Part shown: positions 1-9,622 of the stretch, piece by piece | Position numbering within the stretch: the first letter of the stretch is position 1 | How the letters are laid out: each line of letters starts with the position of its first letter | NCBI RefSeq assembly: GCF_014195655.1 | Contig: NZ_JACICD010000002.1 | Span: 581,015 to 645,014 of the forward strand | Direction: 5' to 3' | From: Ancylobacter tetraedralis | Lineage (GTDB): Bacteria > Pseudomonadota > Alphaproteobacteria > Rhizobiales > Xanthobacteraceae | DNA: 64,000 bases | The notes under the pieces: generated by a model | What the model was told of the DNA's origin: nothing | Databases searched by the model: none | The model's input: the letters and a program-made list of their open reading frames with translations, nothing else | Position numbers and translations under genes: made by a program

Positions 1-2
1 CT

Positions 3-272
3 CGCGCGATCGCCGAGCTGGAGGGCTATGACCGCGGCTTCTATTCCGGCGCGGTCGGCTGGTGCGACGGGGCGGGCGACGGCACCTGGCATGTCGCCCT
101 GCGCTGCGCCGAGGTCGCGGGGCATGAGGCGCGGCTTTATGCCGGCGCGGGCATCGTGCCGGGCTCGGATCCGGTCTCGGAGGGCGAGGAAACCTCCGCC
201 AAGTTCGCCGCCATGCTGCAGGCGCTCGGCATCGACGAGGATGGCCGCCCGCTGACGGAGGACGGCGCGTGA
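3..272 (+). CDS. entC: Isochorismate synthase, C-terminal fragment (5' end outside window)
   Basis: Only the last 89 codons are present, open from the left edge to the TGA at 270-272. The translation holds the conserved end of the chorismate-utilising enzyme fold: a [12 protein letters not shown] stretch followed by a glutamate-rich EGEETSAK segment, which supplies Mg-binding and active-site residues in isochorismate and salicylate synthases. In this family the enzyme converts chorismate to isochorismate, the first committed step to 2,3-dihydroxybenzoate (DHB). The next gene overlaps by 4 bp (GTGA) and encodes a DHB-activating ligase, which favours isochorismate synthase over anthranilate or salicylate synthase. 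The fragment alone cannot exclude those homologues, so the call rests partly on context. Confidence 0.82.
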   Translation, partial: RAIAELEGYDRGFYSGAVGWCDGAGDGTWHVALRCAEVAGHEARLYAGAGIVPGSDPVSEGEETSAKFAAMLQALGIDEDGRPLTEDGA

Positions 273-1906
273 GGAAGCTGGAGCAGAGCTGGCCGGCGGA
301 GGCTGCGGCGCGCTATCGCGCGAGGGGCTATTGGCGCGGCGAGACCTTCACCCGCGTGCTGCGCGACCGGGCCCGTGAGCGGCCCGATCATGTCGCGGTG
401 GTCGGCGGCGGCGCGCGCTGGAGCTTTGGCGAGCTGGAGGCGCGCGCCGAGCGCCTCGCCCGCGGCTTCCTCGCGCGGGGCCTTGAGCCGGGCGACCGGG
501 TGATCGTGCAGCTGCCGAACATCCCGGAATTCCTCACCGTCGTGTTCGCCCTGTTCCGCGCGCGGCTCATCCCGGTCTTTGCGCTGCCGGCCCATCGTCT
601 CGTCGAGATCGCCCATTTCGCCCGCACGGCGCAGGCGCGCGGCTATGTCGTCGCCGAACGGCACGAGGGCTTCGACTATCGCACCCTCGCGCAGGAGCTT
701 CTCGGCGAGGTGCCGGATATCGCGCATGTCGTGGTGGTGGGCGATGCGGGGGACTTCACGGGTCTGGAAGGGCTTCCCCAAGGCGGGGATATCGACCTGC
801 CCGAAGATGCCGACCCCTCCGATGTCGCCTTCCTGCAGATTTCCGGCGGCTCGACCGGCCTGTCCAAGCTCATCCCGCGCACCCATGACGACTATATCTA
901 TTCGTTCCGCGCCAGCGCCGAGATCTGCAAGCTGACGCCTTCCAGCGTCTATCTCGCCGCGCTTCCCGTGGCGCATAATTTCCCCATGAGCTCGCCCGGC
1001 GTGTTCGGCGCGCTGTATGCGGGATCGCGCGTGGTGCTGAGCCCCTCGCCGAGCCCGGAAGCGGCTTTTCCGCTGATCGAGCGCGAGCGCGTCACCATCA
1101 CCGGCCTCGTGCCGCCGCTGGCGCTGCTGTGGCTGCAGGCGGCGCCGACCACCCGGCACGACCTCTCCTCGCTGGAGGTCTTGCAGGTGGGCGGCGCCAA
1201 ATTCCTCCCCGAATCCGCCCGACGGGTGAAGCCGGTGCTCGGCTGCACGCTGCAGCAGGTATTCGGCATGGCGGAGGGGCTGGTGAACTATACGCGGCTC
1301 GACGACCCGGAGGAGATCATCGTCTCCACCCAGGGCCGGCCGATCAGCGGGGATGACGAGGTGCTGATCCTCGATGATGCCGGTCAACCCGTGCCTGAGG
1401 GCGAGGCGGGCCATCTCTTGACGCGCGGGCCCTACACGATCCGCGCCTATCACAATAATGACGGCGCGAATGCGCGTGCCTTCACGCCGGACGGCTTCTA
1501 CCGCACCGGCGACGTGGTGAAGCGCATGCCCGGTGGCTATCTCGTCGTGCAGGGGCGGGCGGGCGACCATATCAACCGCGCCGGCGAGAAAATCTCCGCC
1601 GAGGAGATCGAGGACCATCTCCTCGCCCACCCCGCCGTGTTCGATGCCGCGGTGGTGTCGCTGCCCGACGACTATCTGGGCGAGCGCTCCTGCGCCTTCA
1701 TCATCCCTCAGGGCGAAAAGCCCAAGGCGGCGGCGCTGAAGCTGTTCATGCGCAAGCGCGGCCTCGCGGATTTCAAGGTGCCCGACCAGATCGTGTTCAT
1801 CGAGGCGTTCGAGACCACGGCGGTCGGCAAGGTCTCGCGCAAGGAACTGCGCGCCGGCCTGCGCCGCCGTTTCCTTGAAAAGACGGAAGCGGAGGCGGGA
1901 GAATGA
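269..1906 (+). CDS. entE: 2,3-dihydroxybenzoate-AMP ligase
   Basis: 545 residues, the usual size of stand-alone aryl-AMP ligases (about 540). The GTG start at 269 overlaps the entC stop by 4 bp, suggesting translational coupling. The P-loop-like ATP motif GGSTGLSKL is near residues 193-201. The stretch HNFPMSSPG near residue 235 matches the aryl-binding pocket of DHB-specific ligases, where an asparagine at this position reads the catechol hydroxyls. [11 protein letters not shown] follows, and a late lysine in [10 protein letters not shown] is the likely adenylation lysine. In the family the enzyme makes DHB-adenylate and loads it on the phosphopantetheine arm of an aryl carrier protein. That carrier is encoded two genes downstream. 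DHB is preferred over salicylate from the asparagine and the neighbouring DHB synthesis genes. Confidence 0.93.
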   Translation: MRKLEQSWPAEAAARYRARGYWRGETFTRVLRDRARERPDHVAVVGGGARWSFGELEARAERLARGFLARGLEPGDRVIVQLPNIPEFLTVVFALFRARLIPVFALPAHRLVEIAHFARTAQARGYVVAERHEGFDYRTLAQELLGEVPDIAHVVVVGDAGDFTGLEGLPQGGDIDLPEDADPSDVAFLQISGGSTGLSKLIPRTHDDYIYSFRASAEICKLTPSSVYLAALPVAHNFPMSSPGVFGALYAGSRVVLSPSPSPEAAFPLIERERVTITGLVPPLALLWLQAAPTTRHDLSSLEVLQVGGAKFLPESARRVKPVLGCTLQQVFGMAEGLVNYTRLDDPEEIIVSTQGRPISGDDEVLILDDAGQPVPEGEAGHLLTRGPYTIRAYHNNDGANARAFTPDGFYRTGDVVKRMPGGYLVVQGRAGDHINRAGEKISAEEIEDHLLAHPAVFDAAVVSLPDDYLGERSCAFIIPQGEKPKAAALKLFMRKRGLADFKVPDQIVFIEAFETTAVGKVSRKELRAGLRRRFLEKTEAEAGE

Positions 1907-2553
1907 GCGCGCAGGTGAAACCCGGTCTGCCGGCCATCGCCCCTTATGCTCTGCCGCGCGCGGAGGAACTGCCCGTGCCCCGCGCGCCGTGGCGGCTGGA
2001 GCGCGCGCGCGCGGCGCTGCTGATCCACGACATGCAGAACTATTTCCTGCGCGTCTTCACGCCCGATGCCTCCCCCATCGCCCCGGTCATCGCCAATATC
2101 GCGGCGCTGGCGCAGGCCGCGCGGGGCTCGGGCGTGCCGGTATTCTACACCGCGCAGGACGGCGACCAGGATCGGCGCGACCGCGGCCTGCAGGCCGACC
2201 TCTGGGGGCCAGGCATGAGCTGGGCGCCCGAGCACCAGCCCATTGTCGGCGCGCTCGCCCCGCAGGCTGGCGATATCGTGCTGGTGAAACACCGCTACAG
2301 CGCCTTCCAGCGATCCAACCTGGAGACGCTGATGCGCGCGCGCGGCCGCGACCAGCTGATCATCTGCGGGGTCTACGCGCATATCGGCTGCACGCTGACG
2401 GCGGCGGATGCGTTCATGCGCGATATCGAGCCGTTCATGGCGGCCGACGCGCTGGCGGACTTCTCCCGCGCGAAGCACGACCTCGCCCTGTCCTATGTCG
2501 CCGACACGTGCGGCGTGCCGCTGACCAGCGCGCAGATCCGGGAGCAACTGTAA
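1903..2553 (+). CDS. entB: Isochorismatase, stand-alone
   Basis: 216 residues, cysteine-hydrolase/isochorismatase fold. The start ATG overlaps the entE stop (ATGA). The catalytic aspartate lies in [11 protein letters not shown] near residue 43, the conserved lysine in LVKHRYSAF near residue 127, and the third active-site segment in [16 protein letters not shown] near residue 155-170. In siderophore synthesis the enzyme hydrolyses the vinyl ether of isochorismate, giving 2,3-dihydro-2,3-dihydroxybenzoate and pyruvate. Enterobacterial EntB is about 285 residues because an aryl carrier domain is fused at its C-terminus. Here the protein stops after the isochorismatase domain and the carrier is a separate gene starting at its stop codon. 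Confidence 0.93.
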   Translation: MSAQVKPGLPAIAPYALPRAEELPVPRAPWRLERARAALLIHDMQNYFLRVFTPDASPIAPVIANIAALAQAARGSGVPVFYTAQDGDQDRRDRGLQADLWGPGMSWAPEHQPIVGALAPQAGDIVLVKHRYSAFQRSNLETLMRARGRDQLIICGVYAHIGCTLTAADAFMRDIEPFMAADALADFSRAKHDLALSYVADTCGVPLTSAQIREQL

Positions 2554-2849
2554 TGGCCATCGAGCCCGCCGACATCCGGCGTATCATTGTCCCAGCCGCG
2601 CCGATCACCCGCGAGAGGATGCGCGCGGACATCGCCAGGATGCTGCACGAGGACCCCGAGGCGATCGGCGGCGATGACAGCCTGATGGATCTCGGCCTCG
2701 ATTCCATGCGGGCCATGAATCTCGTGCTGGCCTGGAGCGAGGGCGGGCTGGAGCTGGAATTCGCCGAATTCGCGGAAACGCCCACGCTTGACGGCTGGTG
2801 GGCACTCATCCACGCCAAGCAGGCGGCACGTGGTGCACCCGGTGTCTGA
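2553..2849 (+). CDS. Aryl carrier protein, stand-alone
   Basis: 98 residues. The ATG at 2553 shares one base with the entB stop (TAATG), so it is probably made by re-initiation. The phosphopantetheine attachment motif DLGLDSMRAM places the modified serine at residue 51. The flanking sequence resembles the C-terminal carrier domain of EntB/VibB/DhbB proteins, including a WW segment near the end. It should receive DHB from the ligase and present it to the condensation domain of the next protein. It needs a phosphopantetheinyl transferase, not seen in this window. The separate gene could be an ancient arrangement or a split of a fused EntB; the sequence does not show a frameshift, since the upstream domain ends cleanly. 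Confidence 0.88.
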   Translation: MAIEPADIRRIIVPAAPITRERMRADIARMLHEDPEAIGGDDSLMDLGLDSMRAMNLVLAWSEGGLELEFAEFAETPTLDGWWALIHAKQAARGAPGV

Positions 2850-5800
2850 CCCCCGCGCGCCGGCGCATCCGCTCACCGAGGCGCAGGCGGGCCTGTGGTA
2901 CGCCCAGCGGCTGGACCCCGCCAACCCGCTGTTCAACACCGGCCAATCCATCGAGTTCACCGGCCCGCTCGACCGCGACGCCTTCGCGGCGGCACTGGCG
3001 CAGGCGGTGACGGAAGCCGACGCGCTGGCGCTGCGGCTGGTGGATGACCCCGCCGGCCCCTATCAGGTCGTTGACCCGGCCAGCCGGCCGATGCTGGAAG
3101 TCATCGACCTGTCGGGTGAGGTCGATCCGCCGGCGGCGGCGCAGGCGGCCATCTCCCGCGACATGGCGACGCCGGTCGACCCGACGCGCGACAGGCTCGC
3201 CGCCGAGCGACTCTTCGTGCTCGGGCCGCAGCATCACATCTGGCAGCAGCGCATCCATCATCTGGCCATTGACGGCTATGGGATGATCCTCCTCACGCAG
3301 CGCGTCGCCGAGCTTTACACGGCGCGGCTGCGCGCCCGCACGCCGGGCGCCCCAGCCCCCGGCATCGCCGCGGCATTCGTGGAGGATGCGACCTATCGCG
3401 CCTCCGACCGGCGGGCGAAGGACGGCGCCTATTGGCGCGCGCGGTTCGCCGACCGACCGGAGGCGGCAAGCCTCACCGCCGGCGTCCCGGCGAGCGCTCA
3501 CGCCTTCCACCGCCACGTCGTGGAGATCGATGCCGAGGCCTTCGCCCGGCTGCGCGCGCGGGCCGAGCGCACCTCCATCCCCTGGCCGGACATCGTCACG
3601 GCGCTCAGCGCGGCCTATGTGCAGCGCCATACCCAGACCCCCGAGGTGATTGTCGGCGTGCCGTTCATGGCGCGGCTCGGCAGCGCGGCGGCGCGGGTGC
3701 CGGCCATGCTGATGAACGTGCTGGCGTTACGCGTCACCGTCCCATCCGGCGTGCCGCTCGACGACTTCCTCGATGCGGTGGCCGGGAGCCTCGTGCGCGC
3801 CCGCCGGCACGGGCGCTACCGTTCCGAGCAGCTGCGCCGCGACCTCCGGCTGGTGGGAGGCAACCGCCGGCTGCACGGGCCGCTGATCAACCTGCTGCCC
3901 TTCGACGAGACGCCTCGCTTCGAGGGGCTGACCAGCCGGCTGGACGTGCTCTCCACCGGGCCGGTGGAGGACATTACCTTCGCCTTTCGCCTACATGGGG
4001 CGGACGGGCTGCGGCTGGAGGTCGACGCCAATCCGGCGCTGTACGATATCGCCGCCGTCGAGGCGCATGCGCGGCGGTTGGCGCACTTCATCGCGGCGGC
4101 GAGCGCGGCGGCGCGGCTCGATGACGTGCCCACCGCCACGCCCGCCGAGGCCGAACGCCATCTCGTCAACCTCAACGCCACCGACCACCCCGTGCCCGAC
4201 ACGACGCTGGCGGCGCTGATCGGCGAGGGGCTGGTCGCCACGCCCGACGCGCCGGCGCTACGCTTCGGCGGCACGACGCTGGATTATGCCGGCCTTGAGG
4301 CGCGCAGCCGCGCGCTGGCCGAGCAGCTGGTGGCGGCTGGAATCGGCGCGGATGAGCGCGTCGTGGTGGCGCTGCCGCGCTCTTTCGAGCTGGTGGTGGC
4401 GCTCATCGCCGTGCTGCGGGCCGGGGCGGCCTATCTGCCGCTGGACCTCGCCCAGCCGGACGCGCGGCTCTCCCGCATCCTCGCCTCGGCGACGCCGCGC
4501 TTCGTGCTGGCGCGCGCGCAGGATGCGCATCGCTTCACGGGCAAGGCCGAGGTGCTGGCGCCGGAGGACTGGCGGACGGTGCCGGTGGGCGAGCCTCTGC
4601 CCGTGCCCCGGCCCGAGGATGCGGCCTATGTGATCTACACCTCGGGCTCCACCGGCGAGCCGAAGGGCGTCGTCATCGAGCACCGGGCCATCGTCAATCG
4701 CCTCCTGTGGATGCGCGCGCATTACGGATTCGGGCCGCGGGATCGCATCCTGCAGAAGACGCCAGCGACCTTCGACGTCTCGGTGTGGGAGTTCTTCCTG
4801 CCCTTCCTCGCGGGGGCCTGCCTCGTCATCGCCCCGCCGGAGGCCCATCGCGACCCGCAGGAGCTGGCGCGGATCCTCCGCGAGGAGACGATCACCACGG
4901 CGCATTTCGTGCCCTCGATGCTCGCCGCCTTCCTCGCCGAGCCGAGTGCGCAGGGCCTTGTCCTGGCCCGTGTCTTCTGCTCGGGCGAGGAATTGCCGGC
5001 GGACCTGCGCGACCGCTTCCACCGCACGCTCAAGGCCGAGCTGCACAATCTCTACGGGCCGACCGAGGCGGCGGTGGATGTGAGCTTCTGGCCGGCCGGG
5101 CCGGAGGACCGCAGCACGCCGGTGCCGATCGGCTTTCCCGTGTGGAACACGCGGCTCTATGTGCTGGATGAGGCCGGGCGCCCGCAGCCGCCGGATGTGC
5201 CGGGCCATCTCTTTCTCGGCGGGGTGCAGCTGGCGCGCGGCTATCTCGGCCGACCGGACCTCACCCGCGAGCGCTTCCGCCCCGATCCCTTCCGGCCGGG
5301 CGAGCGGGTCTATGCCACGGGCGACCTCGCCCTGTGGCGGGCGGATGGGGCGGTGGTGTTCCTCGGCCGCTCGGATCACCAGATCAAGATCCGCGGCCTG
5401 CGGGTCGAACTCGGCGAGATCGAGGCGGCGGTCATGGCCTCCGGCCGCGTGCGGCAGGCCGGGATCGTCGCGCGCGAGGATCGCGGCACGAAGCGCATCG
5501 TCGCCTATCTGGTGCCTGCGCCGGGTCTTGAACCGGGTATGGACCTTGCCGCGCTCAAGGCCGATCTCGCGTCCCGGCTGCCGGACTACATGGTGCCGGC
5601 CGCCTTCGTCGGGCTCGACGCACTGCCCGTGACCGCCAATGGCAAGCTCGACCGGGCGGCCCTGCCGGCCCCGGATTTCGCCGGCACCGGCAGCCGGGCG
5701 CCGGACACGCCGACCGAAAGGCAACTCGCCGCGCTGTTCGCCGCGCAACTGGCGATCGATGGCCCGATCGCGGCGGAAGATGATTTCTTCGCGCTGGGCG

Positions 5801-6762
5801 GGGATTCGCTGCACGCCGTCGCGCTGCTGCTGCAGGTGCGCGAGCGCTGGGGCCGCGATCCCGGCCTCGGCGCGCTGTTCGCCCAGTCGACCGTGGAGGG
5901 CTTCGCCCGGCTGATCGAGGCCGAGGGCGACGTGGATGCCGGGCTCGGGCCGCTGGTGACGCTGGCACAGGGCGATCCCGGCCGGCCGCCGCTCTTCGTC
6001 ATCCATCCCGCCGGCGGCCTGTCCTGGTGCTATGGCCGGCTGGCCCGCGCGCTCACCCCCCGCCGCACGGTCTACGGGCTGCAGGCACCGGCGCTGGCGG
6101 CGGGCGTCGCGACGCCGGAAAGCCTGGAGGCGCTGGCACGCGATTATGTGGCGCGCATCCGCCGGCTGCAGCCGCGCGGGCCCTGTCATCTGCTCGGCTG
6201 GTCGGTCGGCGGCATCCTCGCGCAGGCGATGGCGGTGAGGCTGCGCGAGGACGCGGCGGAGGTCGGGGTGGTGGCGCTTCTGGATTCCTACCCCTGCGAT
6301 GTGTGGCGCGGCGAGCCGGACCCGGGCGAGGATGGCGCGGTCAAGGCGCTTCTCGCCATTGCCGGGCACGACCCGGACCGGTTGCCGGCGCTGGCGTTGA
6401 ACCGCGCCGCGGTGCGGGCCTTCCTGCGCGCCACCGATAGCCCGCTCGGCCGGCTGCCCGAGGCCGCGCTGGACGGCGTGGTGCGGGTGGTGGCTGGCAA
6501 CAACGCGCTGGTGCGCGGGCATTTTCACCGCCGCTATGACGGCGTCCTCACCCATTTCCGCGCCGCGCTGGATCATCAGGGGCGCGACCTGTCGCCCGAA
6601 CTCTGGGCGCCGTATGCGGCGCAGATCGATGTCATCGACGTGCCGAGCCTGCACGCCCACCTCACCGGCCCGGAGGCGACCGCGCGTGTCGCTCCGGTGT
6701 TGGCACGGGCGCTGGCGCAGGCCGATAGCAGGGAGAAGGTTGCATGCGCGACAGCGGTCTGA
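2833..6762 (+). CDS. entF: Nonribosomal peptide synthetase, one C-A-T-TE module activating serine
   Basis: About 1309 residues, the layout of enterobactin EntF. The condensation domain has HHLAIDG near residue 142. The adenylation core has YTSGSTGEPKG near residue 600. The carrier domain has FFALGGDSLHAV with the modified serine near 991. The terminal thioesterase has GWSVGG near 1121-1126, an aspartate in LLDSYP and a late histidine in VPSLHAH. Aligning the A domain by eye to the Stachelhaus positions gives D-V-W-H-F-S-L-V-D-K, the serine code. It should condense DHB with serine and release an oligomeric DHB-Ser product; whether that is a cyclic trilactone cannot be read. Start: several GTGs are in frame. 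GTG 2833 sits 6 bp after AGGCGG; 2830 and 2842 are alternatives. The gene overlaps the carrier gene by 17 bp. Confidence 0.93.
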   Translation: MHPVSDPRAPAHPLTEAQAGLWYAQRLDPANPLFNTGQSIEFTGPLDRDAFAAALAQAVTEADALALRLVDDPAGPYQVVDPASRPMLEVIDLSGEVDPPAAAQAAISRDMATPVDPTRDRLAAERLFVLGPQHHIWQQRIHHLAIDGYGMILLTQRVAELYTARLRARTPGAPAPGIAAAFVEDATYRASDRRAKDGAYWRARFADRPEAASLTAGVPASAHAFHRHVVEIDAEAFARLRARAERTSIPWPDIVTALSAAYVQRHTQTPEVIVGVPFMARLGSAAARVPAMLMNVLALRVTVPSGVPLDDFLDAVAGSLVRARRHGRYRSEQLRRDLRLVGGNRRLHGPLINLLPFDETPRFEGLTSRLDVLSTGPVEDITFAFRLHGADGLRLEVDANPALYDIAAVEAHARRLAHFIAAASAAARLDDVPTATPAEAERHLVNLNATDHPVPDTTLAALIGEGLVATPDAPALRFGGTTLDYAGLEARSRALAEQLVAAGIGADERVVVALPRSFELVVALIAVLRAGAAYLPLDLAQPDARLSRILASATPRFVLARAQDAHRFTGKAEVLAPEDWRTVPVGEPLPVPRPEDAAYVIYTSGSTGEPKGVVIEHRAIVNRLLWMRAHYGFGPRDRILQKTPATFDVSVWEFFLPFLAGACLVIAPPEAHRDPQELARILREETITTAHFVPSMLAAFLAEPSAQGLVLARVFCSGEELPADLRDRFHRTLKAELHNLYGPTEAAVDVSFWPAGPEDRSTPVPIGFPVWNTRLYVLDEAGRPQPPDVPGHLFLGGVQLARGYLGRPDLTRERFRPDPFRPGERVYATGDLALWRADGAVVFLGRSDHQIKIRGLRVELGEIEAAVMASGRVRQAGIVAREDRGTKRIVAYLVPAPGLEPGMDLAALKADLASRLPDYMVPAAFVGLDALPVTANGKLDRAALPAPDFAGTGSRAPDTPTERQLAALFAAQLAIDGPIAAEDDFFALGGDSLHAVALLLQVRERWGRDPGLGALFAQSTVEGFARLIEAEGDVDAGLGPLVTLAQGDPGRPPLFVIHPAGGLSWCYGRLARALTPRRTVYGLQAPALAAGVATPESLEALARDYVARIRRLQPRGPCHLLGWSVGGILAQAMAVRLREDAAEVGVVALLDSYPCDVWRGEPDPGEDGAVKALLAIAGHDPDRLPALALNRAAVRAFLRATDSPLGRLPEAALDGVVRVVAGNNALVRGHFHRRYDGVLTHFRAALDHQGRDLSPELWAPYAAQIDVIDVPSLHAHLTGPEATARVAPVLARALAQADSREKVACATAV

Positions 6763-7520
6763 GCGGCAAGGTCGCCCTCGTCACCGGCGCGGCCGGCGGC
6801 ATCGGTGCCGCCGTGGTGCGCCGTCTGGTGGAAGAGGGCGCGCGCGTGGTCGCCACCGATGTGGAGGCCGAGCCCCTGCAGGCGCTGGCCGACACGCTGG
6901 GTGCGGCCGCCGTTCCCGCCTGCCTCGATGTGCGCTCCACGGCCGAGGTCGACGCCCTTGTGGCGTGGGTCGAGCGGGAGATCGGCCCCATCGACCTTCT
7001 CGCCAATGTCGCGGGCGTGCTGTCCCATGAGCCGGTGACGAGTCTGTCCGATGCCGAATGGGAGCGGGTGTTCGACATCAACGCCGCCGGCGTATTCCGC
7101 CTCTCGCGGGCGCTGGCGCGGGTGATGCAGCCGCGCCGGCGCGGCGCCATCGTCACCGTGTCCTCCAACGCCGCCGGCATTCCGCGCCACGCCATGGCGG
7201 CCTATGCCGCCTCCAAGGCGGCGGCGACCATGTTCACCCGCTGCCTCGGTCTGGAACTGGCGCCGCATGGCATACGCTGCAACATCGTCGCGCCGGGCTC
7301 CACGCTCACGCCGATGCAGACCGGCATGTGGGCCGACGGCAACGGCGCCGCGCGGGTGATTGCCGGCTCGCCGGAAACCTTCAAGGCGGGTATCCCGCTC
7401 GCCAAGCTGGCGACGCCGGAAGATGTGGCCGATGCCGTGCTGTTCCTGCTCTCGGAGCGGGCCGGCCACATCACCATGGCCGACCTCTATGTCGATGGCG
7501 GCGCGACGATGCGCGGGTGA
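6744..7520 (+). CDS. entA: 2,3-dihydro-2,3-dihydroxybenzoate dehydrogenase
   Basis: 258 residues, classical short-chain dehydrogenase. The NAD-binding motif VTGAAGGIG is at residues 13-21, the catalytic YAASK is near 153-157, with NVAGV and a serine (VSSNAAG) in the expected order. The gene starts inside the last codons of entF (19 bp overlap) and closes the biosynthetic operon. SDR enzymes vary in substrate, but position directly after entC-E-B-F supports oxidation of 2,3-dihydro-DHB to DHB with NAD+. Sequence alone could also fit a generic 3-oxoacyl reductase-like SDR. The stop is followed by a hairpin and then by the convergent transporter genes. Confidence 0.9.
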   Translation: MRDSGLSGKVALVTGAAGGIGAAVVRRLVEEGARVVATDVEAEPLQALADTLGAAAVPACLDVRSTAEVDALVAWVEREIGPIDLLANVAGVLSHEPVTSLSDAEWERVFDINAAGVFRLSRALARVMQPRRRGAIVTVSSNAAGIPRHAMAAYAASKAAATMFTRCLGLELAPHGIRCNIVAPGSTLTPMQTGMWADGNGAARVIAGSPETFKAGIPLAKLATPEDVADAVLFLLSERAGHITMADLYVDGGATMRG

Positions 7521-7532
7521 GGGGGCTAAAAA

Positions 7533-7559
7533 CCCCTTCTCCCTGTCGGGGAGAGGGGG
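7533..7559. terminator. Hairpin between convergent entA and transporter genes
   Basis: CCCC-TTCTCCC and GGGGAGA-GGGG can pair around a TGTC loop with one bulged T. It lies 13 bp after the entA stop and 17 bp before the end of the convergent ABC ATPase gene. There is no clean U-tract. It could be a bidirectional terminator or one of the pyrimidine/purine palindromes common between rhizobial genes. Confidence 0.4.
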
Positions 7560-7576
7560 GAGGGTTCTTTCCGGCC

Positions 7577-8371
7577 TCACACCGCGCGGTCGACGATGAC
7601 CTGCAGGAACCCGCGCGCGCAGCGCTCGACGCGCGCCTCCACACGATAGACGCGGGCCAGCGTTTCCGGGGTGATCGCCTCCCCCGGCGAGCCATCGGCG
7701 GCGATGCGGCCCTGCTCCAGCACGACGATGCGGCGGGCGAAGCGGGCCGCCTGGGCGATGTCGTGCAGCACGATGACGACGATGATGGAGCGCTCGCGCG
7801 CCAGTTCTTCCACCAGCTGCATCACCCGCATCTGGTGGTGGATGTCGAGCGCGCTGGTCGGCTCGTCCAGCAGCAGCACGGTCGGCTCGCGCACGATGGA
7901 CTGGGCGAGGCTGGCGAGCTGGCGCTGGCCGCCGGAAAGCTCGTCCAGCCCGCGCATGGCGAGATCGCCGATGCCGAGCCGCTCCAATGTGCGCAGCGCG
8001 CGCGCCTGAGCTTCACCCGAGGACAGGCCGCCCCCGGACAGCCCCCCCTCGCGCGAGGACATCAGCGCGGACAGCGTCGCCTCGAACACGGTGAGTGCCA
8101 CGCGTTGCGGCAGCGCCTGCGGCATGTAGGTGACAAAGCGCGCATGGCCGGCAATGGTGAGCCGGGTCAGCTCGACATCGTCGAGGCGGATCGAGCCCGT
8201 CGCCGGCACCAGCCCGGCCAGCGCGCGCAGCAGCGTGGTCTTGCCGGCGCCATTGGGGCCGATCAGCGCGGTGACGCTGCCGCCCGTGAGCGCCGGCACG
8301 GACAGGTTCTCGAGGATGGCGCGCCGGCCATAGAAGACCGACAGCCCCGCGATGGTGAGCGCCGGCGCCAT
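7577..8371 (-). CDS. Iron-siderophore ABC transporter, ATP-binding subunit (FepC/FecE type)
   Basis: 264 residues. Walker A GPNGAGKTT is at residues 38-46, the ABC signature LSGGQRQL lies near 160, and Walker B VLLLDEPTSALD with the switch histidine (IVLHDIAQA) follows. The Walker B region and overall length match the FepC/FecE/BtuD group that powers FecCD-type permeases. Its ATG overlaps the permease stop codon by 4 bases, so the two are co-translated. Facing the siderophore operon, it most likely drives ferric-catecholate import across the inner membrane. A haem or cobalamin substrate cannot be excluded from sequence. Confidence 0.9.
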   Translation of the reverse strand: MAPALTIAGLSVFYGRRAILENLSVPALTGGSVTALIGPNGAGKTTLLRALAGLVPATGSIRLDDVELTRLTIAGHARFVTYMPQALPQRVALTVFEATLSALMSSREGGLSGGGLSSGEAQARALRTLERLGIGDLAMRGLDELSGGQRQLASLAQSIVREPTVLLLDEPTSALDIHHQMRVMQLVEELARERSIIVVIVLHDIAQAARFARRIVVLEQGRIAADGSPGEAITPETLARVYRVEARVERCARGFLQVIVDRAV

Positions 8372-9426
8372 CACAGCCGCTCCCGCCGGGTGAAGATGAG
8401 CGCCATGAAGAAGGGCACGCCGATCAGCGCCGTGACGATGCCGACCGGCAGCAGCGCGCCGGGAACCAGCGTCTTCGAGGCCACCGAGGCGAGCGACATG
8501 ATGGCCGCTCCCGCCAGCATGCTCGCCGGCAGGAAGAAGCGGTGGTCCTCGCCCACCAGCATCCGCGCGATGTGCGGGGCGACCAGCCCGATGAAGCCGA
8601 TCGTGCCGACAAAGGCGACCGAGGTCGCCGCCAGCAGGCTGACGCGCAGCAGCGAGAAGAAGCGCAGCCGTGCCACCGAGATGCCGAAGGAGCGGGCGCG
8701 GTCCTCGCCCAGGCGCAGCGCGGTCATGCGCCAGGAGGCGTGGAGCGCGAAAGGCGTGGTCAGCGCCGTCACCAGCGCCAGCACGCCGAGCTTCTGCCAG
8801 GTGGCCCGCGACAGGCTGCCCATGCTCCAGAACACCAGTTGCTGCAACGCCTCCTGGCTGGCGACGAACTGGATCAGCGCCACCAGCGCGTTGAAGGTGA
8901 AGACCAGCGCGATGCCGAACAGCACCAGCGTTTCCACCCCCGTGCCGCGCAGGCCGGCCAGCGCCTGCAGCAGCAGCACCGAGCCGAAGGCGAAGAGGAA
9001 GGCGAAGGCCGGCAGGTTCCAGCCCGCCGGGATGAACGGCAGGCTGGCGCCGAGCACCAGCGCCAGCGCGGCGCCGAACGAGGCGGCGGAGGAGACGCCC
9101 AGCGTGAAGGGACTGGCCAGCGGGTTGTTGAGGATGGTCTGCATTTCCGCGCCGGCCAGCGCCAGCGCGGCGCCTACCAGAACCGCCATCAGCGCATAGG
9201 GCAGGCGCACGTCCCAGATGATGACGCGCCCCGGCCCATCGAGGCCGGCAGGGTTCAGAATGCCAGTGATCACGTCGTTGAGCGGCAGGTTGGACGGGCC
9301 GGTGGCGATGTCGAACAGCAGCGCCACCAGCATGAGCGCGCCGAGCCCGAGAAGGATGGCGACGCGCCGGCGCAGCCGGTGCGCATAGGCGGGCAGCGTG
9401 GCCGTGCGGGGCGAGGGTCCGGTCAT
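8371..9426 (-). CDS. Iron-siderophore ABC transporter, FecCD-family permease
   Basis: 351 residues from the ATG at 9426, chosen because GGAG stands 5 bases before it; the frame is open upstream to 9582 with another ATG at 9489. Many hydrophobic segments span nearly the whole length, as in FecCD permeases. Family sequences visible include ETLVLFGIALVFTFNALVA and GFIGLVAPHIARMLVG; the latter contains the cytoplasmic coupling helix next to the ATPase. Only one permease gene is present, whereas enterobacteria use FepD plus FepG, so it probably works as a homodimer. No periplasmic binding protein or TonB-dependent receptor is in the window; they may lie to the left. Confidence 0.9.
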   Translation of the reverse strand: MTGPSPRTATLPAYAHRLRRRVAILLGLGALMLVALLFDIATGPSNLPLNDVITGILNPAGLDGPGRVIIWDVRLPYALMAVLVGAALALAGAEMQTILNNPLASPFTLGVSSAASFGAALALVLGASLPFIPAGWNLPAFAFLFAFGSVLLLQALAGLRGTGVETLVLFGIALVFTFNALVALIQFVASQEALQQLVFWSMGSLSRATWQKLGVLALVTALTTPFALHASWRMTALRLGEDRARSFGISVARLRFFSLLRVSLLAATSVAFVGTIGFIGLVAPHIARMLVGEDHRFFLPASMLAGAAIMSLASVASKTLVPGALLPVGIVTALIGVPFFMALIFTRRERL

Positions 9427-9535
9427 CCTGTCTCCGGCGCCTCCGCCCGGCAGACACGGGGCGGCAGGCGGTGCCGGAGGGTTCTGCATGAGCGGCCCGT
9501 ATGGGTCAAGTTCTTGATAGAAAAGGACATTCCTT

Positions 9536-9551
9536 AGAATCATTTCATTCT
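9536..9551. promoter_or_regulatory. Operator-like inverted repeat between permease and esterase
   Basis: AGAAT-N6-ATTCT is a perfect 5-bp inverted repeat in an AT-rich patch within the divergent gap (9427-9622). Its position suits a regulator that controls both the permease and the esterase, as iron-responsive Fur, Irr or RirA sites do. It does not match a consensus well enough to name the regulator. Confidence 0.3.
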
Positions 9552-9622
9552 GCCCCGATGCGGCTTGCGCCGTCCACGGCATGGGCTAGAGCTTGCTCGT
9601 CAGGTTCGCCGCGGGAGCGCCC

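Noticed and set aside
137..1630. 497-codon minus-strand frame antisense to entE
   Set aside because: No domain, high in His and Arg; entE on the plus strand explains the region.
4258..6660. 800-codon open frame on the minus strand inside entF
   Set aside because: It is antisense to the synthetase, with an Arg/His/Gly-rich composition and no known domain. GC-rich third positions remove stops on the opposite strand.
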